Shown in pieces: positions 36,978 to 45,138 of a DNA stretch of 64,000 bases. Every line of letters begins with the position of its first letter. Positions within the stretch are counted from its first letter, which is position 1. Under the pieces are notes generated by a model, which saw only the letters and a program-made list of their open reading frames with translations, made no database searches and had not been told where the DNA came from. Both the position numbers and the translations under genes were made by a program. This DNA comes from Clavibacter zhangzhiyongii (GTDB lineage: Bacteria; Actinomycetota; Actinomycetes; Actinomycetales; Microbacteriaceae), in the NCBI RefSeq assembly GCF_014775655.1, contig NZ_CP061274.1, positions 248,001 to 312,000 of the forward strand, in the 5' to 3' direction.

Positions 36978-37348
36978 GACACCCTCCTGCGTCCCTGGAT
37001 GCGGGCGCCCGTGATGCGGAGGTCGACCCGGCCCACGGTGGATCCCGTGAGGTCGAGCACGCGCTCGCGCACCTCGGTCTGCGCCCGGGTGAGGCGCTCC
37101 ACCAGCGACCCCTCGGCGACCGGACGGTCCGAGAGCGCGGGGACGCGGATGGGGGTGCGCGCCTCGACGGCGAGCTTCCCGCCGCCGTCCGTCAGCGTGA
37201 CCGTGACGTCGGATGCGGGCACCTCGAGGGCGTCCGCGGTGACGGCCGAGACCACGCGGCGGACCGCGCGCGACGTGATGGTCGTGCGGCCCCGCGTCGC
37301 CCGGGAGGCGGTGCCGGGCGTTCCGGGCTCCGCCAGCGCGGAGCTCAC
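36974..37348 (-). CDS. Asp23/Gls24-like small protein
   Basis: A 124-residue soluble protein. SRAVRRVVSAVTADALEVPASDVTVTLTDGGGKLAVEARTPI and RAQTEVRERVLDLTGSTVGRVDLRITG follow the Asp23/Gls24 helix-strand pattern. It overlaps the next gene downstream by 4 bases (ATGA) and the DUF2273-like gene upstream by 4 bases. It probably assembles with the Asp23 protein encoded at 37530-37976. Confidence 0.72.
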   Translation of the reverse strand: MSSALAEPGTPGTASRATRGRTTITSRAVRRVVSAVTADALEVPASDVTVTLTDGGGKLAVEARTPIRVPALSDRPVAEGSLVERLTRAQTEVRERVLDLTGSTVGRVDLRITGARIQGRRRVS

Positions 37349-37533
37349 GACGACCGGCGCCCGCGGAGGGCGTCGGCGAGGCCGCGGACGTCCAGCTTGC
37401 CCTCGAGCACGCGGCCGACGCCGAAGCCCACGGCCATGAAGATCAGGACGAGGAGGAAGCCGCCGAAGCCGAAGGCGAGCCCGGAGAGGGCGAGGACCGC
37501 CCCGACGAGGAGGCCCGTGACGGTGGGGGTCAC
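37345..37533 (-). CDS. DUF2273-like small integral membrane protein
   Basis: A 62-residue protein starting at a GTG that overlaps the asp23 stop. It is almost entirely hydrophobic (VTGLLVGAVLALSGLAFGFGG and FLLVLIFMAVGFGVGRVLEG), with a basic C-terminus. DUF2273 proteins sit between Asp23 genes in many Gram-positive clusters and are thought to be membrane partners. Without the overlap logic it would be missed as a short frame. Confidence 0.75.
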   Translation of the reverse strand: MTPTVTGLLVGAVLALSGLAFGFGGFLLVLIFMAVGFGVGRVLEGKLDVRGLADALRGRRSS

Positions 37534-37976
37534 TGGACGCGCTTCTCGGCCGCGTCGTCCTCGGACGGCTTGTCGGACGGCAGGTTCACGTCGGTGATCG
37601 TGACGTTGACCTCGGTGACCTCCATGCCGACGACCTGGTCGATGGCGTCGGTGATGGCCTGGCGGACGTCGTCGGCGACCTGCTGCAGGTCGACGGGGTA
37701 CTCGGCGATGAGCGTGACGTCGACGGCCACCTGGGTCTCGCCGACCTCGACGGAGATGCCCTGGCCGCGGTCCTGCTGGCCGATGACGTTGCGGATCGCG
37801 CCGACGGCACGGGCCGCGCCGTTGCCGAGGTCGTGGACGCCGGCCACCTGGCGCGCGGCGATGCCGGCGACCTTCTCGATCACGCCGTCGGCGATGGTGT
37901 TCTTGCCGCCGGGCGTGCCGGTGCTGCCGGTGCCGGTGACGCCGGTGGACGAGGACGTGGGGGTGATGCTCGACAT
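37530..37976 (-). CDS. Asp23/Gls24 family envelope stress response protein
   Basis: A 148-residue Asp23 protein. After a Thr/Gly/Ser-rich leader it reads IADGVIEKVAGIAARQVAGVHDLG, then VAVDVTLIAEYPVDLQQVADDVRQAITDAIDQVVGMEVTEVNVTITDV, the family core. Asp23 forms a protein layer at the inner face of the membrane and responds to cell-wall or alkaline stress in Firmicutes. It leads a five-gene minus-strand run with 4-base overlaps at every junction, ending at 35797. Confidence 0.88.
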   Translation of the reverse strand: MSSITPTSSSTGVTGTGSTGTPGGKNTIADGVIEKVAGIAARQVAGVHDLGNGAARAVGAIRNVIGQQDRGQGISVEVGETQVAVDVTLIAEYPVDLQQVADDVRQAITDAIDQVVGMEVTEVNVTITDVNLPSDKPSEDDAAEKRVQ

Positions 37977-38208
37977 GGTGTCTCTCTCTCGTGGTGGTGG
38001 GTCGGGATGGTGCCGCTGCTGACGCGGGATCCGAGGGTGCCTCGCGATCCCGCCTCGTCATTCAGACGCATCGAGCGGCCCGTTCGGCACGTGGCTCAGC
38101 CGACTCCCAGGGTGGTCGGACGGCGCTTCGCCTGCGGGACACGGGCCGGGGCGCGAGCGGATAGGCCGCGCATCCGGACCCGTGCCGGGGGCCCGTGCGG
38201 GGCGCCGG
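37977..38208. other. Intergenic region upstream of the Asp23 operon
   Basis: These 232 bases must hold the promoter of the minus-strand Asp23 operon and the 3' end of the AraC gene. I could not identify a convincing -35/-10 pair or a stress-sigma motif, and I see no coding frame of credible composition. Confidence 0.4.
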
Positions 38209-39378
38209 TCAGCCGCGCAGCGTCGCGCTCGGCAGCTCGCCGAAGCGCTCGGAGTACGACGCCGCGAACCGGCCGAGGTGGCCGAAGCCCCACTGCTCGG
38301 CGACGGCTCGCACGGTCGTCGTGGTGGGCGACGCGTCGCGCAGCTCGGCGTGCACGCGGTCGAGGCGGATCCCGCGGAGCAGCGCGCTCGGCGTCGTGTC
38401 CTCGTGGCGCCGCACGGCGAGCTGGAGCACGCGCGTGCTGATGCCCGCGGCCCGGGCCGCATCCGCCGGCGTGATGGGCCGGTCGGCGTGGTGGTGGAGG
38501 TACTCGATGGCGGCGCGGACGGCGCTCAGCCGCGGCGCGCGCATCCCGGCGCTGAACGGCACGTCGTGCCACGGGAAGAGCTGGAGGGTGGCGCGCGCGA
38601 CGAGGAGGCCGGCCTGCATCCGCAGCAGCGGGCTCGACGCCGCGTCCTGCAGCACGGGGCTCGCCTCGCCGACGGCCCGCCGCCACGCGGACGCCTGCTC
38701 GACGCCGGGCGCGCGCGCGTGGTCGAACACCAGGGGCTGCGAGCGGCCGTCGTGCAGCTCGGCGGCGGTCTCCTCGAGGAAGCGCGCGTCGATGTGCACG
38801 AGGTTCTGCACGCCGGGGGCGAAGCGGAAGGGGAAGGCGCGGCCGGAGGGCAGGAGGAAGGGACGGGATCCGCTCGAGCGCACCTCGTGCGAGCCCGCGT
38901 CGACCGCGCCGGACCCCTCGCGCCACCACGCGACGACGTAGCCGGGCACCGCGGGCACCCGGCCCCAGTGCTCGGCCGGGAAGCTCGAGGAGCGCAGGGT
39001 CACGTTCTCGTCGCCGACGAAGGAGTAGCGGTACGCGAACTCGCCCGGTCCCCGCTGCGCGTGGAACTCGAGGCCCGGGTGGAGGGAGGAGTACCGCTCG
39101 ACGGCCTCGTCGAGGTCGGTGCCGGACATGTGGCCGCGGCGGAGCGCGGGGGCGGCGGCCGCGTCGCCCGGGTCCGCGGACCGGGGCGCGTGCGGGGGAT
39201 CGTCGGCGCCGCGGTCGTCGCGGTCGTCGGGGAGGCTCGCGCCGGGCGCGATCGTGTCGACGGTCGCGTCGGCGTCGTCGCCGGCGTCGTCGCCGGGCGG
39301 TCGGCCGCCGAGCGCGGGGATCGCGTGCAGTGGGGGCGCCGTGCGGCGTCGGCCGTCGGGCGCGGGAGCGGTGCTCAT
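38209..39378 (-). CDS. AraC family transcriptional regulator
   Basis: About 389 residues. The C-terminal double HTH reads RPITPADAARAAGISTRVLQLAVRRHEDTTPSALL then VRAVAEQWGFGHLGRFAASYSERFGELPS. The middle domain (about 90-270) resembles the cupin-like AraC-binding-type domain of the AraC_binding_2 group. The first 80 residues are disordered Asp/Pro/Ala-rich sequence. I use the ATG at 39378 because GGAGG precedes it; the methionine at 39129 would give a conventional 306-residue protein and is a real alternative. Targets are unknown. Confidence 0.83.
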   Translation of the reverse strand: MSTAPAPDGRRRTAPPLHAIPALGGRPPGDDAGDDADATVDTIAPGASLPDDRDDRGADDPPHAPRSADPGDAAAAPALRRGHMSGTDLDEAVERYSSLHPGLEFHAQRGPGEFAYRYSFVGDENVTLRSSSFPAEHWGRVPAVPGYVVAWWREGSGAVDAGSHEVRSSGSRPFLLPSGRAFPFRFAPGVQNLVHIDARFLEETAAELHDGRSQPLVFDHARAPGVEQASAWRRAVGEASPVLQDAASSPLLRMQAGLLVARATLQLFPWHDVPFSAGMRAPRLSAVRAAIEYLHHHADRPITPADAARAAGISTRVLQLAVRRHEDTTPSALLRGIRLDRVHAELRDASPTTTTVRAVAEQWGFGHLGRFAASYSERFGELPSATLRG

Positions 39379-39485
39379 GGATCCTCCGTCCTGCGCGACC
39401 GGGGACCGATCGCGTGTCAGGGAGTGGACGTGCCCGGCGTCGGGTTCGTCACGCTCCGGACGGCGATCGGCGTCGGGAACGTGCA

Positions 39486-39530
39486 CGGGCGGGACGGCCG
39501 GGGCGCCTCCGCGGCGCCCCGGCCCGCCCG
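39486..39530. terminator. Terminator hairpin after the ferritin-like gene
   Basis: ccggggcgcc (39498-39507) pairs with ggcgccccgg (39513-39522) around a 5-base loop. The outer cgggcggg (39486-39493) pairs with cccgcccg (39523-39530), leaving a 4-base bulge. It lies a few bases past the ferritin-like stop at 39537 on the minus strand. Confidence 0.75.
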
Positions 39531-39536
39531 TCGCCG

Positions 39537-40478
39537 CTAGTTCGCGGCGCTGGTGTTGACGGATCCGTTGACGCCGTTCGGGTAGAACCCGCCCTTCGTC
39601 ACGGCCTTGTTGTTCAGGTACACGATGTTCAGCACCTGGCCGGGGGTCCGGCTGAAGGCGATCGCGTTGGCGTCGGTCGGCACGAGGTTCGCGCCGCCCG
39701 AGACCGTGACGCCCTGGTCGAGGTCCGTGGGGCCGTCGAGCGAGTCGCGCGCGTTCGAGATCGCGTTGGCCGGCTCGGCCAGGCCGCGGGCGAACAGCTG
39801 CGAGCGGATGATGCCCGCGTGGTACGCCTCGACCGCGAGGATGCCGGCGGCCGCCTCGAGGTACGTCTTGTTGGTGATGAGGGGCGCGGCGCCCTTGTAC
39901 GCCGTGACTCCCACGTCCTCGAAGATGAACGAGGCCAGCAGGAAGTTCTCCTGGTTGGCGAACGCGTCGAACTTCTCGCCCGGCTTGATGAGGCCCGCGG
40001 CGGTCGCGGCGGCGGAGAACGCGGCGTCGAGGTCGATCGCGGGACGCGCGACCTTCGCCGAGCCGAGGGCGGCGCGCAGGAACTTGACGTGCGCCTTCTC
40101 GTCCTGCGCGATCTCGTACGCGTACTGGCGGATCGCGTAGTCCTTGAACTGCACCGCGCGGCCGCCGGTCACGTTGCCGGGGGTCCCGACGCCCGAGATG
40201 TCGTTCGGCACGAGGCCGTTGCCGGTGACGGCGCGGAGGTAGAACTCGGCCTCGAGGTACTCGAGGTTGAGCGCGAAGTTGAGGACGGCGGCGTCGGTGA
40301 CCGCGCCCGCGTCGGCCTCGGCCTGCGCGTCGGCGGCCTGGGCGCCCGTCGCGGGGATGAGGGCGGCGGCGCCGACCCCGAGACCGGCGACGCCGGCCGC
40401 GCTGAAGAAGCGGCGGCGGTCGAGCGGCGACTGCGCGCTCTTGTCGATGGCCTGGGTGATGAACTTCCTGTCGAACAT
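39537..40478 (-). CDS. Exported ferritin-like domain protein (desiccation-related type)
   Basis: A 313-residue protein with a Tat-like signal ([22 protein letters not shown] ending TGAQA). A four-helix ferritin-like domain follows with [13 protein letters not shown] and [14 protein letters not shown], and later [13 protein letters not shown] and [14 protein letters not shown]. The paired Glu/His motifs could hold a di-metal site. This family (ferritin_2, plant desiccation-related Pcc13-62 type) has no firm enzymatic role. GGAG lies 6 bases before the ATG. The gene is alone on its transcript. Confidence 0.85.
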   Translation of the reverse strand: MFDRKFITQAIDKSAQSPLDRRRFFSAAGVAGLGVGAAALIPATGAQAADAQAEADAGAVTDAAVLNFALNLEYLEAEFYLRAVTGNGLVPNDISGVGTPGNVTGGRAVQFKDYAIRQYAYEIAQDEKAHVKFLRAALGSAKVARPAIDLDAAFSAAATAAGLIKPGEKFDAFANQENFLLASFIFEDVGVTAYKGAAPLITNKTYLEAAAGILAVEAYHAGIIRSQLFARGLAEPANAISNARDSLDGPTDLDQGVTVSGGANLVPTDANAIAFSRTPGQVLNIVYLNNKAVTKGGFYPNGVNGSVNTSAAN

Positions 40479-40666
40479 GTGACGCTCCGGAGGTCTCGGC
40501 GGTGGGCATGGCTCTTCCATGAGCATCCGCTCGGCTCACGATCCGCTCGCGGCCTCCCGTGCGCAATGGCAGCGCCCCCGCATCACCACGGGGATTCGCT
40601 CCGGGGCTACGGGGATCCGGCTCCTGACCCGCGTCCGGGGGGCATCGAGGACGCGCGGTCGTCCGC

Positions 40667-41248
40667 TCAGCCCGCGGCGCGCGCCTGCGCCGCGGCGAAG
40701 GCGGCGAAGGCGGCGTCGACGCGGTGCCGGTCGCCGGTGAGGAGCAGGTCGACCATGAGGCCGCGCATCACGCCGAGGATCACGGTGGCCGCGGCCGTGG
40801 CCTCCGCGGGCGGCCGTCCCGCCGCCTCGAGCGCCCCGGCGATGAGGGCGGTGCGCTCCCGCACGGAGCGCGCCACCGCGGCCGCGAAGGGCGGGTCGCC
40901 GTGCAGGCTGCGGCCGGTGATCGCGACGAAGAGCCGCACGTGCCGGCGGCCCTCGGGATCCGTCGCCCGCGCCCACAGCGCACGCAGCGGGTCGTCCGCG
41001 CCCGCCACGAGATCCGGGGACGCGAACGTCTCGGCGAGCACGCGCTCGACGATCTCGGCGATGAGCGCGTCGCGGGTCGCGAAGTGGTGCACGAGGGTGG
41101 CGTGGCTCACCCCGACGCCGTCGGCGATGCCGCGCAGGGTGAGGTCGTCGAGGCCGCGGTCGAGGACGTGCTCGGTGGCCGCGCGGAGCAGCTCGCCGCG
41201 GCGGTGGGCGTAGCGCAGCCGGCGTCCGTCGATCGCGTCGTCGTCCAT
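40667..41248 (-). CDS. TetR family transcriptional regulator
   Basis: A TetR protein of about 193 residues. RGELLRAATEHVLDRGLDDLTLRGIADGVGVSHATLVHHFATRDALIAEIVERV is the DNA-binding domain. The C-terminal domain (RRHVRLFVAITGRSLHGDPPFAAAVA) is of unknown ligand. The in-frame ATG at 41314 lies inside the operator and promoter region, so I prefer the ATG at 41248, which has GGGAGG upstream. It is divergent from the secreted polyester hydrolase and probably represses it. Confidence 0.85.
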   Translation of the reverse strand: MDDDAIDGRRLRYAHRRGELLRAATEHVLDRGLDDLTLRGIADGVGVSHATLVHHFATRDALIAEIVERVLAETFASPDLVAGADDPLRALWARATDPEGRRHVRLFVAITGRSLHGDPPFAAAVARSVRERTALIAGALEAAGRPPAEATAAATVILGVMRGLMVDLLLTGDRHRVDAAFAAFAAAQARAAG

Positions 41249-41302
41249 GCGCTCGTCGCCTCCCGCCTCGCCCGACGCGGTCGCGGGGGCGCCGCCGGGA
41301 GA

Positions 41303-41335
41303 TTGCTTGACCATCCGGTAGAGCAAATGTAGCGT
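41303..41335 (+). promoter_or_regulatory. Promoter and TetR-type operator in front of the polyester hydrolase
   Basis: TTGACC (41307-41312), 17 bases, then TAGCGT (41330-41335) make a credible promoter for the plus-strand hydrolase. The inverted repeat TTGCT (41303-41307) and AGCAA (41322-41326) brackets it, so a dimer of the divergent TetR protein could block RNA polymerase. Confidence 0.55.
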
Positions 41336-41419
41336 GCGGGGCATGACGCGCCCGCGGGGCCCGGGATCGTGTTCCCGGAGGATCGGGCGGGCGCACGGAC
41401 CGTCCCCGGGGAGGGCACG

Positions 41420-42310
41420 ATGACCATGACCATGACCACGAGGAGCGGCCGGCGAGGCCTGCTCATGACCACGGCGACGATGCTGGTGGCGGCGGGGGCC
41501 GCCCTCGGCCTCACCGCCCCCGCGCAGGCGGCGGCCGTCAACCCGTACGAGCGCGGACCCGAGCCGAGCACCGCGAGCATCGAGGCCGCGCGCGGCTCGT
41601 TCGCGGTCTCGGAGACCTCGGTGTCCCGCCTGGCGGTGCGCGGCTTCGGCGGCGGCACCGTCTACTACCCGACCACCACGAGCGCCGGCACCTTCGGCGC
41701 GGTCGCGATCGCGCCCGGCTACACGGCGCGCCAGTCGAGCATCGCGTGGCTCGGCCCGCGCCTCGCGTCGCAGGGCTTCGTCGTGTTCACCATCGACACG
41801 ACCACCACCTCCGACCAGCCGAGCTCGCGCGGCGACCAGCTCCGGGCGGCGCTGTCGTACCTCGCCACGAGCAGCTCCGTGCGCGACCGGGTCGACGGCT
41901 CGCGGCTCGCGGTCATGGGCCACTCCATGGGCGGCGGCGGATCCCTGCAGGCGGCCAAGGACGACCCCGCCATCCGCGCGGTCATCCCCATGACGCCGTA
42001 CAACCTCGACAAGACCTGGCCGGAGGTCGTGGCGCCCACGCTCATCATCGGCGCGGAGGACGACCGCACGGCGCCGGTCGACCGCCACGCGGAGCCCTTC
42101 TACGAGTCGCTGACGCGGGCCTCGGAGAAGGCGTACCTCGAGCTGCGCGGGGCGAGCCACTTCGCGCCGAACGTCTCGAACACGACCATCGCGAGCGCGA
42201 GCATCGCCTGGCTGAAGCGCCACGTCGACGGCGACCTCCGGTACGAGCGCTTCATCTGCCCCGCGCCGCCGGTGAGCCTCACCATCAGCGAGCAGCGCAG
42301 CACCTGCTGA
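41420..42310 (+). CDS. Secreted polyester hydrolase (cutinase / PET hydrolase family)
   Basis: A 296-residue secreted alpha/beta hydrolase closely resembling Thermobifida cutinases and IsPETase as I recall them. Signal peptide ends AQA, mature NPYERGPEP. Catalytic Ser169 (GHSMGGGG), Asp215 (GAEDDRTAP), His247 (GASHFAPN); oxyanion Tyr101 in PGYTARQSSIAWLGPRLAS. The substrate-cleft Trp of TfCut2/IsPETase (TPW or APW) is Tyr194 here (TPYNLDKTW). C-terminal cysteines (FICP, RSTC) match the conserved disulfide. In a plant-associated bacterium the natural substrate is probably cutin. GGGGAGGG lies 5 bases before the ATG. A TetR gene is divergent. Confidence 0.92.
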   Translation: MTMTMTTRSGRRGLLMTTATMLVAAGAALGLTAPAQAAAVNPYERGPEPSTASIEAARGSFAVSETSVSRLAVRGFGGGTVYYPTTTSAGTFGAVAIAPGYTARQSSIAWLGPRLASQGFVVFTIDTTTTSDQPSSRGDQLRAALSYLATSSSVRDRVDGSRLAVMGHSMGGGGSLQAAKDDPAIRAVIPMTPYNLDKTWPEVVAPTLIIGAEDDRTAPVDRHAEPFYESLTRASEKAYLELRGASHFAPNVSNTTIASASIAWLKRHVDGDLRYERFICPAPPVSLTISEQRSTC

Positions 42311-42364
42311 GCCGGGCGGCCGCGGGCCGGCGGCGATGTCGGGGGTGGTGGGTAGAACGGACCC

Positions 42365-43459
42365 GTGACCACCCCCGCTCCCGTCGCCGACCCGCGGCCG
42401 CGCCGCGCGCTGCTCGACATCACGCGCATCTACGCGGAGCCCGCCGCCCTCGAGCTGCCGCGCGGGCAGGAGATCGTGGCGGCGTGGCCCGACGCCACCA
42501 TCGTCGAGGTGGCCTCGCACTGGCAGATCCCCGAGGTGCACGGCGACGAGGCCAACGTCGCGCGCTGGGTGCGCATCAAGACGGAGGCGCTCGTCGTGGG
42601 CGTCAAGAAGTCGCTCGTCACCCGGCCCAACGGGCGCTCGGCCGACTTCATCGCCCCGTCCACCGCCAACGGCTGCGCCATGGCGTGCGCGTACTGCTAC
42701 GTGCCGAGGCGCAAGGGCTACAGCAACCCCATCACCGTGTTCGCCAACATCGAGCAGATCCAGCGCCACGTGGCCCGGCACATCGCCAAGCAGGGGCCCA
42801 AGGTCGAGCCGAACCAGTGCGATCCGGAGGCCTGGGTCTACGACATCGGCGAGAACAGCGACTGCTCGGCCGACGCGCGCGTGAGCGCGAACGTGCGCGA
42901 CCTGGTCGACCTGTTCCGCATGTCGCCCACGGCCAAGGCCTCGTTCGCCACCAAGCACGTCAACCGCGAGCTGCTGGAGTGGGATCCGATGGGCCGCACC
43001 CGCGTGCGCTTCTCGCTCATGCCGGAGGCCATCGCGCGCGTCACCGACATCCGCACGTCGCCCATGCCGGAGCGCATCGCCGCCATCGACGACTTCGTCG
43101 AGGCCGGCTACGAGGTGCACCTCAACTTCTCGCCCGTCATCCTCACGCCGGGCTGGCGCGCCGAGTGGGAGCAGCTGCTCCGCACGCTCGACGACACGCT
43201 CGCGCCCGCCACCAAGGCGCAGCTCGCGGCCGAGGTCATCCTGCTCACGCACAACGAGCAGCTCCACGAGGTCAACATGGGCTGGCACCCGAAGGCCGAG
43301 GAGCTCATCTGGCAGCCGGGCATGCAGGAGCGGAAGGTCAGCGAGAACGGCGCCGTCAACGTGCGCTACCGCCGCGGCCTCAAGGGCGACGCGGTGGCCG
43401 AGTTCACGGCGCTGGTGCGCCGGATCATGCCGTACTGCCGCATCCGCTACGCGTTCTGA
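42365..43459 (+). CDS. Spore photoproduct lyase-like radical SAM protein
   Basis: A 364-residue radical SAM protein. The cluster motif CAMACAYC (Cys104, Cys108, Cys111; CxxxCxxC) and the SPL-like framework (LVTRPNGRSADFIAPSTANGC, FSLMPEAIARV, VILTHNEQLHEVN) place it in the spore photoproduct lyase family. Classical SPL repairs UV-induced thymine dimers in spores. The host is not expected to sporulate, so another DNA-repair or unknown radical reaction is likely. The GTG start is 54 bases after the polyester hydrolase stop; no terminator was seen between them. Confidence 0.85.
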   Translation: MTTPAPVADPRPRRALLDITRIYAEPAALELPRGQEIVAAWPDATIVEVASHWQIPEVHGDEANVARWVRIKTEALVVGVKKSLVTRPNGRSADFIAPSTANGCAMACAYCYVPRRKGYSNPITVFANIEQIQRHVARHIAKQGPKVEPNQCDPEAWVYDIGENSDCSADARVSANVRDLVDLFRMSPTAKASFATKHVNRELLEWDPMGRTRVRFSLMPEAIARVTDIRTSPMPERIAAIDDFVEAGYEVHLNFSPVILTPGWRAEWEQLLRTLDDTLAPATKAQLAAEVILLTHNEQLHEVNMGWHPKAEELIWQPGMQERKVSENGAVNVRYRRGLKGDAVAEFTALVRRIMPYCRIRYAF

Positions 43460-43535
43460 GGGCGGTCGCATCGGCCACTCCGACGCCATGATGGACAGGA
43501 GGCGGGCGTCGATCGTCCGCGCGGAGGGACGGGGA

Positions 43536-43841
43536 ATGATCACCAGGTTCGCGAAGGAGATCACCTCGCCGGGTGGGGCGATCGGGGGCGGGGTCTTCTT
43601 CCTCGTGTTCGGCCTGATCGCGACCCTGCAGACGCTGGCCGACCCCGGTCGGGTCGGCTACCGGGGCACGCCGTTCGCGGTGCTCGCCGGCGGGATGCTG
43701 CTCGTCGGCCTCGTCACGCTCCTCGCCGGTCTGAAGGCCCGGCGCATGCGCCGGGCGGCGCAGGAGGAGGCGGACCGCGTGAGCTCCACCGCCCCCGGGC
43801 AGCACGACGGCGGGGCGCCCGGAGGCACCCCGCCGTCGTGA
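43536..43841 (+). CDS. Small two-helix membrane protein
   Basis: A 101-residue protein of unknown function. MITRFAKEITSPGG leads into two hydrophobic segments (IGGGVFFLVFGLIATLQTL and FAVLAGGMLLVGLVTLLAGL) and a charged tail rich in Arg, then Gly/Pro. GGAGGGACGGGGA before the ATG at 43536 favours this start over the ATG at 43488. Its last codons form half of a terminator hairpin. Confidence 0.68.
   Translation: MITRFAKEITSPGGAIGGGVFFLVFGLIATLQTLADPGRVGYRGTPFAVLAGGMLLVGLVTLLAGLKARRMRRAAQEEADRVSSTAPGQHDGGAPGGTPPS
43803..43840. terminator. Terminator hairpin overlapping the end of a coding region
   Basis: cacgacggcggggcgcc (43803-43819) pairs with ggcaccccgccgtcgtg (43824-43840) with one mismatch. 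The right arm includes two bases of the stop codon, so the hairpin is partly coding. It can serve both convergent genes. Confidence 0.65.
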
Positions 43842-43851
43842 TCGATCGGGT

Positions 43852-44394
43852 CTAGCCCTTGAAGCGGTCGATCCAGCCGGCTACCGGGCGCTGCTGCTCG
43901 CCCTGCTGGGCGGCGAGGACCACGAGCACCGAGGTCAGCGCGGGGATCGCCCACTGGAGCGCCTTCTGCTGCTTCTGCGCGCCCTCGAGCTCCTTCGACG
44001 CACCGGCGCCGGGCTCGGTCGTGCCCTCGGCGCCCTCGTCGGCGTGCTTCGCCATCTTGGATCCGATGATCGCCGAGTAGAGCGTCGTGCCGGCGGCGAC
44101 GATGGTCAGCACGGCCTTGACGTTCGTGTTCGAGCGGGCCTCGCCCTGCGACGCGAGGCGTCCCTTGTTGGCGTAGATGAGGCCGAGGCCGCCGACGGCG
44201 TGCGCGCCGAGGGCGGCGAGCTGCACGGGCGCCCAGCGGGCCCAGCCGATGGAGGACAGGCGCAGGCGCTCCTGCGGCTGCTTCGCCTTGGCGGCGGCGC
44301 CGTTCAGGCCGACCGCGCCCATGAGGGATCCGCCGAACCAGGCCGCGAGGCCGAGGTCGTGCATGCTCCTGATGACGGTGTTGCGTTCTGACAT
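43852..44394 (-). CDS. Hypothetical membrane protein
   Basis: A 180-residue protein that I do not recognise by family. MHDLGLAAWFGGSLMGAVGLNGAA is a hydrophobic N-terminal helix, and further helices are WAPVQLAALGAHAVGGLGLIYA and VLTIVAAGTTLYSAIIGSKMA, with a last one at WAIPALTSVLVVLAA. An acidic/Gln-rich loop separates the last two. GGAG precedes the ATG. It is divergent from another small membrane protein, and an inducible stress role is only a guess. Confidence 0.7.
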   Translation of the reverse strand: MSERNTVIRSMHDLGLAAWFGGSLMGAVGLNGAAAKAKQPQERLRLSSIGWARWAPVQLAALGAHAVGGLGLIYANKGRLASQGEARSNTNVKAVLTIVAAGTTLYSAIIGSKMAKHADEGAEGTTEPGAGASKELEGAQKQQKALQWAIPALTSVLVVLAAQQGEQQRPVAGWIDRFKG

Positions 44395-44643
44395 GTGCTT
44401 CTCCGAGTCGTCGTCCGTGGCCGCCCGCGGGCCGGCCGGTGTCCTGTGAGCTGGACGCTACGCCCGGGATCGAGCAGTGTGTCGGCGGTCGGCGGATGTT
44501 CAGGATCCCGCGGCCGGGCGGGGTCCGCGAGGTCCTCAACGGATCCTGGGAGTCGCACCGCGCGACCTTGGCGCAGCCCCCGCAGCCGGGTTCGGTGGAC
44601 ATGGTGCCCGTCGAGCGGCGGGCCGGGAACGAGGGGACGTGTC
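44395..44643. other. Divergent intergenic region
   Basis: These 249 bases separate two divergent small membrane-protein genes and must hold both promoters. I saw no clear operator palindrome and no coding frame with a plausible start and composition. Confidence 0.4.
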
Positions 44644-45036
44644 ATGGGCAAGGCGTGGATGGTGATGGTCGCGGCGGTTCTCGGCGGCCACGGGTTCGTG
44701 GGCCTCTTCATCGAGGGGTCGCACCTCCTCGGGATCCTCAACGTCGACTTCTTCGTCGACGTCCTCTACCTGCTGAGCGCGATCGTGCTGCTCCTGGCCG
44801 GCACCCGGCAGATCGGCCCCGGCGCGATCCGCGGCACGCTCACGGCGTTCGGCGGCCTCTTCACGCTCATGGGCGTCCTCAGCTTCCTCGACAACGAGCT
44901 CGGCGGCCTCACGCCCACGGGCTTCACCATCGTCGACGACTTCCTCTTCTTCGGGATCGGCCTCTCGGGCCTTGCGCTCGCGCTCACGCCCAGCTCGGTC
45001 GAGCCGCTCACCACGGGCGGCAAGGCGCTCAACTAG
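44644..45036 (+). CDS. Small four-helix membrane protein (DUF4383-like)
   Basis: A 130-residue protein with four hydrophobic segments (MVMVAAVLGGHGFVGLFI, FFVDVLYLLSAIVLLLAG, TAFGGLFTLMGVLSFL, FLFFGIGLSGLALAL). The arrangement and the phrase HLLGILNVDFFVDVLYLLSAIVLL resemble DUF4383 proteins of Actinobacteria, whose function is unknown. The ATG at 44644 begins the first helix. Confidence 0.68.
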   Translation: MGKAWMVMVAAVLGGHGFVGLFIEGSHLLGILNVDFFVDVLYLLSAIVLLLAGTRQIGPGAIRGTLTAFGGLFTLMGVLSFLDNELGGLTPTGFTIVDDFLFFGIGLSGLALALTPSSVEPLTTGGKALN

Positions 45037-45138
45037 CGGGTCTCGCCCGCCGGCTGTCCGCTCCCGGCTCGCGTCCGGCCGCCGCCGCTAGGCTCCATGC
45101 GCGCGCATGGAACTGATCCGTGCGGGAAGGAACGCACC

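Noticed and set aside
41249-41314. Extended N-terminus for the TetR protein from the ATG at 41314
   Set aside because: It would start inside the presumed operator and promoter and has no ribosome binding site. The ATG at 41248 has GGGAGG upstream.
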